This document shows, one piece after another, positions 33,911 through 41,824 of a stretch of DNA of 64,000 nt (positions within the stretch are counted from its first letter, which is position 1; every line of letters begins with the position of its first letter). The position numbers were made by a program, and so were the translations under genes. Below the pieces are notes generated by a model. The model saw only the letters and a program-made list of their open reading frames with translations. It did not search any database and had not been told where the DNA came from. The stretch is from JBBRCE01 sp038205115 (GTDB lineage: Bacteria; Planctomycetota; Planctomycetia; Pirellulales; JBBRCE01). Location: contig JBBRCE010000015.1 of the NCBI GenBank assembly GCA_038205115.1, positions 1 through 64,000 on the forward strand. Direction: 5' to 3'.

Positions 33911-35530
33911 ATGGATAACGATTATCTCGCACTTGAGTCCGGTAAACAGCGCGCGGGGCGACTGGCGCTGGATTATTACAAACATCAAGGCTGGAAGCCA
34001 AAATCGATTGCGGCCGTCGTCGTCTGTGTTGCCTTGACTTGCGTGGCGGCCGCCATGTACGCCGGACGCGGCCAAGCCAACTTCTCGCCTGGACCGCTCA
34101 GCGCCGCGCACGCGGCTTGGGATCAAAAGTGCAAAGCCTGTCACACCGGCCTGGGATCGGTGGGCGAGCAGTCCGCGCAAACGGACGTCGCCGCCGCCAG
34201 TTGCCAACAGTGCCACCAGATGCCGGCGCATCATGCCAACGAGCAACTGTCAGCCACGTCGCCTTCGCCCAATTGCGTGGGCTGCCACTTGGAACATCGC
34301 GGCCGCGAAGCGAGCCTGACGCGCGTGGACGATCATCAATGCACCAACTGTCACGCCAATCTCAAAGATCACGTCAAACCTTCGGTCGCAAGCGACATTC
34401 CGGGCGAACCGCTGGCAGATCGCGTGGCAACCTTCGACTTGGACACGCACCCGCAATTCCGTTCCACCCAGCGCGATCTCGGCAACATCGCCTTCAACCA
34501 TCAGCAGCATCTGTCGCCTGGCATCGCCTTCCAGGACGACGGCAGCGCAGCGATCTTCGATCCTCGCACGTTCGATTCGCTGCCAGCAGCCGACAAGCAT
34601 CGTTACCAGAAATATCTCGCCGCCGACGGCAAAGTGCGGCTGACGTGTGATGCCTGTCACGAACTGTCCACCCGCAATTCGTCGCGTGTGGCCACCAGCG
34701 TGAACCACAGCGATCAGTACGCGGCAATTTCGTTCGACCGCCATTGCCAGGCCTGTCACGGACTGACCGATCTTTCGACCAAAGTCGACTTGAAGGACGA
34801 CTCGTTGCCGCTGGTCGCAATTCCGCATCATCTACAGTCCGATGGTTTGGAGAAGCTGATTCGCGGCTTGGCGATTGCTTCGCTGGCCAAGCAACAGCCG
34901 GAAGTGGACCTTCGCGCGGTTCGGCCGCTGCCCGGCGACGACGATGCCGCGCCGGCGGCAGCAGGCAACGCGCCGCTGCAGATCGAACGGGCCGTCGATC
35001 GAGCGAAGACGTTTTTGGCGTCGGCCGGCGGTTGCGGCAAATGCCACGGCGACGCGTCGGCAAAAGCAACTCTGCCGTTGAGTGAGACTGGTTTTCCGGA
35101 AGTTCCGCCGGCCAGCACGCCGCATGCCTGGTTTCAGCACGCGCGCTTCAATCACGCTGCGCATGGCGCGATGGACTGTGCCGAATGCCACGGCGTGAGC
35201 GATGGCGCTAAAACGAAGCCCGTGCAACAAAGTTCCCTGCGCAGCGATGTTTTGATACCTGGACCGGAAACGTGCGTTCGCTGCCACGCTGCGGACGGCG
35301 CGATGAGCGTTAAGCCGACGGATGCACGATCTTCCAGCGCCGGCTGGGGCGGCGCGGGCACACATTGCATCGAGTGCCACGCCTATCATCGCGGCGAGAT
35401 GAATCACAATCGGCAGGGATCGCAGTCGGCCGATGTTTTCATGAGTAATGGCGAGCAGGCCGCGCCAATGCAGCGTTCGCCCGCGCAGGGCAACGCAAAT
35501 CGAACAGGCAAACCGCTCAAGCAGCGCTAG
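33911..35530 (+). CDS. Membrane-anchored decahaem cytochrome c
   Basis: 539 residues with a short cytoplasmic N terminus, one anchor helix (SIAAVVVCVALTCVAAAMYAG, about 38-57) and a periplasmic domain carrying ten CxxCH motifs: CKACH, CQQCH, CVGCH, CTNCH, CDACH, CQACH, CGKCH, CAECH, CVRCH and CIECH. Extra histidines (HANE, NHQQHLSP, FNHAAH) are available as distal ligands. The pattern resembles cytochrome c3/NrfB-like assemblies rather than c554. It lies between the cytochrome b-like gene and the NADH-oxidising diaphorase, so it probably accepts or donates electrons at the outer face of the membrane. The sequence ends in a disordered basic tail. Confidence 0.9.
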   Translation: MDNDYLALESGKQRAGRLALDYYKHQGWKPKSIAAVVVCVALTCVAAAMYAGRGQANFSPGPLSAAHAAWDQKCKACHTGLGSVGEQSAQTDVAAASCQQCHQMPAHHANEQLSATSPSPNCVGCHLEHRGREASLTRVDDHQCTNCHANLKDHVKPSVASDIPGEPLADRVATFDLDTHPQFRSTQRDLGNIAFNHQQHLSPGIAFQDDGSAAIFDPRTFDSLPAADKHRYQKYLAADGKVRLTCDACHELSTRNSSRVATSVNHSDQYAAISFDRHCQACHGLTDLSTKVDLKDDSLPLVAIPHHLQSDGLEKLIRGLAIASLAKQQPEVDLRAVRPLPGDDDAAPAAAGNAPLQIERAVDRAKTFLASAGGCGKCHGDASAKATLPLSETGFPEVPPASTPHAWFQHARFNHAAHGAMDCAECHGVSDGAKTKPVQQSSLRSDVLIPGPETCVRCHAADGAMSVKPTDARSSSAGWGGAGTHCIECHAYHRGEMNHNRQGSQSADVFMSNGEQAAPMQRSPAQGNANRTGKPLKQR

Positions 35531-35545
35531 GGTCAGTGAGCCACG

Positions 35546-37534
35546 ATGATCAATCAAGAGTTGATGCGAATTCAGCACGAGCAAGGCTATTTGAGCGAAG
35601 CCGCGCTGAACGAACTATCCGAGCGAATCAACGTGCCGCTGCATCGTTTGCACGAGGTGGCCAGCTTCTTTCCGCATTTTCGGCTGGAGCCGTCTAAGGC
35701 CACGGTGCATGTGGCCGTTTGCCGCGACATGACTTGCCACTTGCGTGGTTCGCCGGCCTGCCGTCAGACGCTGGACGATTTCGCCAAGGCGATTCCGAAT
35801 CAAAAGGTGCATGTCGAAGGCGTGTCGTGCCTGGGACGCTGCGATCAACCGGTGGCGGTCTCGATCAATGAGAAAGTGTTTGTTGGCGAATCCGTGGGGC
35901 GGCTGCAAACGATCATCCAGCGGATGTTGGCCGGCGAAGCCATCGAGCCGCCAGCATCGAATCGCAGTTCGCGCGGCTGGAAGATCGACCCCTACGATGG
36001 ACAGCGTCCGTACGAAATGGTCAGGAAGTTCGTACGGATGCACATCGAGTATCAAGGCTGGTTCGAGAGTCGCAAAACACAATTCGCCGCGCCGGCCGCC
36101 GCGACCGGTCCGCTGGACGACGCCCTGCTGGCGGACATCGCCCGCGTCGAGGGCTGTCCGGAGGCCGCCATCGCACATTACGTGCGGCGATCGAAGGAAG
36201 AACGCAAGCGCGAACGCGAATTTCTGCGCACGCGCCCCTGGTTGATTCCGGCCGAGTGGGTGCTATACGAGTTGGGCGTATCCGACCTGCGCGGGATGGG
36301 CGGAGCGGCGTTTCCGGCGGGCGAAAAATGGAAGTCGGTGCGCCGCTCTAAAACCAAAGATCGCGGTCAATCGATGCCCAGCGATTACATTCCCGACAAC
36401 CCACAGGCGCATCCCGGCGCGCCGCCGCCCATCAAGTACGTGGTTTGTAACGGCGACGAAAGCGAGCCCGGCACGTTCAAGGATCGCGAGCTGCTGCTCT
36501 GCTATCCGCACCTGGTGCTCGAAGGCATGATTCTGGCCGGATTAACCACCGGCGCCCGCCAAGGCTACATCTACATTCGTCACGAGTACACCGAGCAAAT
36601 TGCCGTAGTGCGGCAAGCCATCGAAGAAGCTCGCACGATTTGCGCGGAGTTGTTCGCGCGCGAAGCGGCGGAAAATTTGACGTTCAAACTGGCAGACGTT
36701 TACGTCAGTCCTGGCGGATACATCTGCGGCGAGCAAAACGCGCTGTTGGCCGCCATGCACGATTTTCGCGCGGAGCCGCGCAACAAACCGCCGAGCGTTT
36801 CCGACGAAGGCCTGTACGGACAGCCAACCGTGCTCAACAACGTAGAAACCTTCGGCTGGGTGCCGGCAATTCTGAATCGCGGCGGCCAGTGGTATGCCGA
36901 GCAAGGCGTCAACCGCGGTAAAGGCCTGCGACTGTTTTCCATCAGCGGAGATCTGCAGCGGCCCGGCGTGTACGAAGTGCCGGTTGGCATCACGCTGGGC
37001 GAACTGCTGAAGCTGGCGGGCGGCATGGCCGACGGAAAAGAACTCGGCAGCGTGGCGCTCAGCGGTCCTTCGGGCGGCTTCACGCCGCGATTCGTCAAAC
37101 TGAAAAGCACGCTGCCGCGGCTCTCCAAGCAACTCGTCGAGTTGGGCATTTGTCGCGGCGATCCCGATCATTTCGATCTGTTGGACTTGCCGCTAGAATT
37201 TGATCTGCTCAAACGCCAAATCATGCTGGGCGCGGCGATTGTGTTTTACGGCGATCAAGCCAACATCCTGGAGCAATCGCTCAACTGCATCGAGTTTTTT
37301 GCCAACGAAACGTGCGGCAAATGCGTGCCCTGCCGGGTGGGCACGCAAAAGCTGCGGCATCTGGTGGGCGAGGCCGTTAAAGGTCGCCCCCTGGATCAGC
37401 AGTTGATTGCCGATTTGAACGTGGCCATGGTCGAAGGCTCGATCTGCGGCTTAGGGCAAGTCGCGCCCGGTTCGATCATTTCGATTCTCAATCATTATCC
37501 GACTTCGCTCCCTCAAAGTCCCCAGGCGGATTAA
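35546..37534 (+). CDS. NuoE-NuoF fusion, HoxF-like NADH diaphorase subunit
   Basis: 662 residues. Residues 1-130 are a NuoE-type thioredoxin-like [2Fe-2S] domain with cysteines C59, C64, C95 and C99 (C-x4-C ... C-x3-C). From about 230 is the NuoF domain: an FMN site (GMGGAAFPAGEKW), an NADH-pocket segment (CNGDESEPGTFKDREL), then CGEQNALL around 394-401, and a [4Fe-4S] site C590, C593, C596 (CGKCVPC) with C634. The order and the CRVG after the cluster resemble HoxF of NAD-reducing hydrogenases. The usual GEETAL reads GEQNAL (Glu to Gln at 397). No hydrogenase or other complex I subunits are present. Cytoplasmic, no signal. It is followed by its HoxU-like partner after two bases. Confidence 0.93.
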   Translation: MINQELMRIQHEQGYLSEAALNELSERINVPLHRLHEVASFFPHFRLEPSKATVHVAVCRDMTCHLRGSPACRQTLDDFAKAIPNQKVHVEGVSCLGRCDQPVAVSINEKVFVGESVGRLQTIIQRMLAGEAIEPPASNRSSRGWKIDPYDGQRPYEMVRKFVRMHIEYQGWFESRKTQFAAPAAATGPLDDALLADIARVEGCPEAAIAHYVRRSKEERKREREFLRTRPWLIPAEWVLYELGVSDLRGMGGAAFPAGEKWKSVRRSKTKDRGQSMPSDYIPDNPQAHPGAPPPIKYVVCNGDESEPGTFKDRELLLCYPHLVLEGMILAGLTTGARQGYIYIRHEYTEQIAVVRQAIEEARTICAELFAREAAENLTFKLADVYVSPGGYICGEQNALLAAMHDFRAEPRNKPPSVSDEGLYGQPTVLNNVETFGWVPAILNRGGQWYAEQGVNRGKGLRLFSISGDLQRPGVYEVPVGITLGELLKLAGGMADGKELGSVALSGPSGGFTPRFVKLKSTLPRLSKQLVELGICRGDPDHFDLLDLPLEFDLLKRQIMLGAAIVFYGDQANILEQSLNCIEFFANETCGKCVPCRVGTQKLRHLVGEAVKGRPLDQQLIADLNVAMVEGSICGLGQVAPGSIISILNHYPTSLPQSPQAD

Positions 37535-37536
37535 TC

Positions 37537-40065
37537 ATGCCGGCCGAAGATAATGAATTTTTTGACACAGTCGGCGACTTGCTGGTCGGCATGGGCAGCA
37601 CGCACGAAGAACTGCGCAGAAAAGGCCCGGTCACGCTGGAGATCGACGGCGAAACCGTGACGGTCGACCGCCTGAAGCCGGCGTTTGCCGTCAATCTGGC
37701 CAGCGTTTATTCGGCCGTCGCGACCATTTACGACGCGGCCCAAAAGCGGTTTGCCAATCAGCAAAATCCGATTCCCGTTTTGTGCCATCAAGAAAATTTG
37801 CGCCCGGCGGCAGTCTGCCGCGCATGCCTGGTGGAATATACGGCGGTGGGTCGCAGCGGCAAAGAAACCACAATGCTGGTGCCGTCGTGTTATTTGCCAG
37901 TCACCGACGGCGCAAAAATCAAAACGCAGGCCACCAGCGAAAAAGTGCGGAACATCACCCGCACGATCGTGGAACTGCTGCTCAGTGATTTCACGCCACC
38001 CAGCGAAAAGAACTGCGTACCTAGCGAAAACGATCTGTCGGTGGTCGCCGAAATGCTGGGCGCCAAGGCCGATCGCTTTCCGCGCACCGCGCCCGTGGTG
38101 CCAACGGATTTGTCGTCGCCAATCATCGCCGTGGATCGCAACGCCTGCATCTTGTGCGATCGCTGCATTCGCGCTTGCAACGACATGCGCGACAATCAAA
38201 TCATCGGCCGGATGGGCAAAGGCGCCAAATCGCAGATCGCCTTCGATCTGAATTCGCCCATGGGAAAATCCGACTGCGTGACCTGCGGCGAGTGCATGGT
38301 CAATTGTCCGACCGGCGCGCTGAGCCGCCGTGGCGCCGGCATTGCCATCGTTCTGAACGGCCAGCCGACCGCCGACGCCGACGCCACGCGGCGCAAAGTT
38401 CACGCCGCGGAACTCAAAGACAAAACCAAAACCAAAAACTGGCAGATGTTTGACGACATTGCCGATCAGTTTTTGGAATTGAACTTTGGCTCGGTGATCC
38501 GCCGCAAAGTTCGCCGCGGCGAAGTGCTCTGCCAAGAAGGCGAATACGGCGCCACGGCGTTTTTGATTGAGTCCGGCAAGTACGAAATCTGCATTCGTAA
38601 GCCGCAAAAACTGGAACAACAACGGTCGTCGCTGTTTGGGCTGACCGGCAAGTTCTTAAGCCACTTCACGTCGGTCGGACAATCGCCCGGCATCGCCCGC
38701 CCGCATTACATTTCGGTGGATGCCGGAATCGCGCTCAACTTGGCCAAGCCGCCAGCGGCGGCCAATCCAGTGCTCACCGCCGACGACCGGTTGTTTGGCG
38801 AAATGGCCTGTATGAATCACAGTCCGCGTTCAGCCACGGTCATCGCGCAAGAAGATGGCGAAGTGCTGGAGGTGTTGCGGAATGTGGTTTACATGATGCA
38901 GCGCAATCGCACCTCGCGCAAAATTCTCGACGACGCTTACCGCGACCGAGCGCTGGCCAACTTCCTGCGGCAGATGCCGTTCTTCAACGCCGACATCGCC
39001 GAAACGTTGCGCGAAATTGACGACAAGCTCAAAAAAGAAGCCGATCGCTTGCCGCCGCGAATGAAACAAATCATGGGCGAGATCGCGCAGCGGTTGAAAA
39101 AACACGCGGCCGACGTCACGCCTGCCCAGCGGCAACAATTTGCGGATCAAATTGCGGCACGGCTCAAAGACTCCGCCGCGCTGGTGCGGGCGTATCCCGA
39201 TTCGCCCATCGTGCGGCAAGGTCAAAAGGCCGATCACTTTTATATGGTTCGCATGGGCTTCGTTAAAATCTGGCAAAAGCGAGCCGGCGGCGAGATCGTG
39301 TTGAACTACGTGGGCCCCGGCCAATACTTTGGCGAAATCGGCCTGATGTCCGACCTGCCCGAACTCAGCGATTTTACGCCAGCCGGCGTGCGCGTGGCCT
39401 CGGCCAATGCGGTGGATCACGTCGATTTGGTTCGCGTCTCCGGCGAACATTTTAAACAGATCATCGCCGACTATCCCGGCATTCGTGATCAATTTTTGTG
39501 GGTCGCGTTGCGGCATTTGTCGGAAAATGTGAAAATCGCCAGCGCGCTGCATGAGATGCCGCTGGGCGAATTCTTGGATCAGGGCCTGATTGGCGGGCAC
39601 AAACTGTTGGTGCTGGATTTAGAAAAATGCACGCGCTGCGATGAATGCACGCGCGCTTGCGCCGACACGCATGGCGGCGTCTCCAGACTGCTTCGCGAAG
39701 GGCTGCGATTCGACAAATATCTGGTGGCCAGCGCGTGCCGATCATGCATGGATCCGTACTGTTTGGTCGGCTGCCCCGTGGGTTCGATCTATCGCGCGCC
39801 CCACGGACAGATCGAAATCAAAGATTGGTGCATCGGTTGTGGACAATGTTCCAAAAACTGTCCTTACGGCAACATCACGATGCATCCGCTCGACAAGCAG
39901 GCAGAGGTTCGGGGCTCCGGCATGCGGGCCACCACCTGCGACCTGTGCGGCAATAAAGACAAAGTCGAACCGGCCTGTGTGTTTGCCTGCCCGCACGACG
40001 CCGCCCATCGTATGAACGGTTTGGATTTGCTGGCCAGCATTCGGCAGGGAAAACAGATTGAATGA
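37537..40065 (+). CDS. HoxU/NuoG-type ferredoxin, two cNMP-binding domains and DmsB-type ferredoxin in one chain
   Basis: 842 residues, no signal peptide. N-terminal HoxU/NuoG-like part: [2Fe-2S] cysteines C83, C94, C97 and C118, then two [4Fe-4S] sites, C204-C214 (CILCDRCIRAC) and C247-C257 (CVTCGECMVNC). Next is a cyclic-nucleotide-binding domain (about 310-455) with the phosphate-binding cassette intact (FGEMA at 420-424, R431 and A433 in PRSATV). A second such fold (about 545-670) has FGEIG but lacks the arginine. The C-terminal 140 residues (from C698) are a DmsB/HybA-like ferredoxin with four [4Fe-4S] motifs: CTRCDECTRAC, CRSCMDPYCLVGCP, CIGCGQCSKNCP and CDLCG...CVFACP. About seven clusters in total. 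It probably links the NADH diaphorase to the membrane carriers, with cNMP control. Confidence 0.9.
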   Translation: MPAEDNEFFDTVGDLLVGMGSTHEELRRKGPVTLEIDGETVTVDRLKPAFAVNLASVYSAVATIYDAAQKRFANQQNPIPVLCHQENLRPAAVCRACLVEYTAVGRSGKETTMLVPSCYLPVTDGAKIKTQATSEKVRNITRTIVELLLSDFTPPSEKNCVPSENDLSVVAEMLGAKADRFPRTAPVVPTDLSSPIIAVDRNACILCDRCIRACNDMRDNQIIGRMGKGAKSQIAFDLNSPMGKSDCVTCGECMVNCPTGALSRRGAGIAIVLNGQPTADADATRRKVHAAELKDKTKTKNWQMFDDIADQFLELNFGSVIRRKVRRGEVLCQEGEYGATAFLIESGKYEICIRKPQKLEQQRSSLFGLTGKFLSHFTSVGQSPGIARPHYISVDAGIALNLAKPPAAANPVLTADDRLFGEMACMNHSPRSATVIAQEDGEVLEVLRNVVYMMQRNRTSRKILDDAYRDRALANFLRQMPFFNADIAETLREIDDKLKKEADRLPPRMKQIMGEIAQRLKKHAADVTPAQRQQFADQIAARLKDSAALVRAYPDSPIVRQGQKADHFYMVRMGFVKIWQKRAGGEIVLNYVGPGQYFGEIGLMSDLPELSDFTPAGVRVASANAVDHVDLVRVSGEHFKQIIADYPGIRDQFLWVALRHLSENVKIASALHEMPLGEFLDQGLIGGHKLLVLDLEKCTRCDECTRACADTHGGVSRLLREGLRFDKYLVASACRSCMDPYCLVGCPVGSIYRAPHGQIEIKDWCIGCGQCSKNCPYGNITMHPLDKQAEVRGSGMRATTCDLCGNKDKVEPACVFACPHDAAHRMNGLDLLASIRQGKQIE

Positions 40066-40115
40066 CACGTTTCGAAATTTTGGCACGGTCCAACGGCGAC
40101 GCTTGAGGTTTGCCG

Positions 40116-40137
40116 GGCGCGCCGCACGGGGCGCGCC
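40116..40137. repeat. GGCGCGCC inverted repeat between redox genes
   Basis: GGCGCGCC at 40116-40123 and again at 40130-40137 can pair as an 8-bp all-GC hairpin with a six-base loop (GCACGG). There is no T-tract after it. It lies in the 169-base gap between the ferredoxin fusion and the first pentahaem gene and may limit read-through or protect an RNA end. Confidence 0.4.
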
Positions 40138-40234
40138 ACGCGGCGATGGCGGGTTTGCATCCGGCCAGCACGGCATTTACATTGCTTGATGATCGACTGA
40201 ATTGATTTTCCATTGCCTTATACCATCTGAGACG

Positions 40235-41824
40235 ATGCGCCATTTGTTGACAAAACGTTTTCGACCGCTGCTACTGGCCATTGGGCTGGCGCTGCCGGCG
40301 CTGCTGGCCTGGCGATTTGCGCTGGACGCGGAGTCGGAAGGGCGGGTTGTCGCTGCGCCGCTGACTAAGCCAGAAGACGTGCGACCGGCCGCCGCCCGCC
40401 TGCTGCCCGGCATGGCTTATGTGGGCGCAGGCTCTTGCGCCGCGGCCGCTTGTCATGGCGGCCGACGACACGCGGGCGCGGACTACAACGACGCGCACAC
40501 ACGCTGGATCACGTCGCAAGACAAGCACGGCCGCGCTTATCAGGTGTTGAGCGAAGATCGATCGAAGCAGATTTTTTGGCGATTGGTCAACGCAGGGCAG
40601 GAACTCGATGAACAAGCGGCCTGGAAACAAGCCGCGCCCCAGCGCGACAATCGCTGCCTGATTTGCCACGCGGTGCCGCATGCCGATCCGAGTTCGCTGC
40701 CGGCGACGATTTTGGCCGACGGCGTGAGTTGCGAGGCTTGCCACGGTCCGGCCGCCAACTGGCGCGTTGCGCACACCACGGCTGGATGGGCAGCGCGCGG
40801 CCCCGCACGCTACCAGCGCTTCGATCAAAGTCCTGGCCTGGCCGCCGACGCTGGCCCCATGTGGAACACCAAAGATTTGGTGAGCCGCGCCAACATTTGC
40901 GTCCGCTGCCACGTTGGCGCCGGAAATGTCGACGCCAATTTGGACATGGACGTCACGCACGATCTGATCGCTGCCGGCCATCCGCGTTTGTTCTTTGAGA
41001 TGGGCGCGTTCATGGCGAACATGCCGCCGCATTGGAACGCGCGGCTCGACCGAGAAGCCCTGCAAACCAGCCCGCTGGTGCGATTGCCGCCTGCAGCCGA
41101 CTACGAAGCGCGTGTCTGGTCAATCGGGCAGGTGGTGACTGCCCGTGCGGCGGCCACGTTGTCCGTCGACCGCGCGAAATCGCCAGCCCATTGGCCTGAG
41201 TTTGCAGAATTCGATTGTTACGCCTGCCATCGGCAACTCAAGCTCGATCGGCCTGCGGCGGCAGCGCTCAACGCCGCGACGCCTGCCGACCGCGTGGCAT
41301 TTCGAGCAGCCCGACCCGGCGCGCTGGTTTGGAATCAATGGTATTTTGCCGGACCATTGCCGCTGGTGACCGGAGATCGCGGCGCATTCAGTAAACTGTT
41401 GGACGAACGGGCCGCAATCAAGCTCTCGATGACCGCGCCGCCCAACGTTGACGCGTTCAACGATCTGTCCGCCGAGTGCTCGCGACAAATTCCGCAACTC
41501 CGCAAACGTCGCTGGACGTTGGCCGATGTGCAGGCAGAGTTACGCGCCATTGCAGTACTTCCGCCGGTCGAGCGTTGGGACGAAGCGGCCCAGCGCTATC
41601 TGGCGGTTGTCGCGCTCAATCAATCGCGGCGTTCGTTGTCGCGCAACAGCAATGCGCCAATTGACGATCAACTCAAGCGGCTACGTGCGCGGCTGAAATT
41701 CGCCGAAAACACGCGCAGCCCGATGTCGTTCGATCCGCAACAGATCAATTCCGATTTCTTCGATGCGCAAAAAACCGGCAGCCTCACGAATATCCTGCTT
41801 CAATTGCCCCAGGCGGCGCCATGA
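40235..41824 (+). CDS. Pentahaem cytochrome c with one CX4CH site
   Basis: 529 residues from the ATG at 40235. An N-terminal signal anchor (RFRPLLLAIGLALPALLAW) leads to a periplasmic domain with four CxxCH motifs (CLICH, CEACH, CVRCH, CYACH) plus CAAAACH, a CX4CH variant at the position where the paralogue next door has CQLCH. The GHPRLFFEMGAFMANMPPHW stretch and haem order resemble the cytochrome c554/c-prime family of multihaem proteins. The C-terminal third is helical and lacks haem motifs. It ends with an ATGA overlap onto the next cytochrome gene, so expression of the two is coupled. Confidence 0.88.
   Translation: MRHLLTKRFRPLLLAIGLALPALLAWRFALDAESEGRVVAAPLTKPEDVRPAAARLLPGMAYVGAGSCAAAACHGGRRHAGADYNDAHTRWITSQDKHGRAYQVLSEDRSKQIFWRLVNAGQELDEQAAWKQAAPQRDNRCLICHAVPHADPSSLPATILADGVSCEACHGPAANWRVAHTTAGWAARGPARYQRFDQSPGLAADAGPMWNTKDLVSRANICVRCHVGAGNVDANLDMDVTHDLIAAGHPRLFFEMGAFMANMPPHWNARLDREALQTSPLVRLPPAADYEARVWSIGQVVTARAAATLSVDRAKSPAHWPEFAEFDCYACHRQLKLDRPAAAALNAATPADRVAFRAARPGALVWNQWYFAGPLPLVTGDRGAFSKLLDERAAIKLSMTAPPNVDAFNDLSAECSRQIPQLRKRRWTLADVQAELRAIAVLPPVERWDEAAQRYLAVVALNQSRRSLSRNSNAPIDDQLKRLRARLKFAENTRSPMSFDPQQINSDFFDAQKTGSLTNILLQLPQAAP

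Noticed and set aside
35546..40065. NAD-reducing hydrogenase or complex I
   Set aside because: Only HoxF/HoxU-type subunits are present; there is no NiFe or FeFe hydrogenase catalytic subunit and no membrane-arm Nuo gene in the window.
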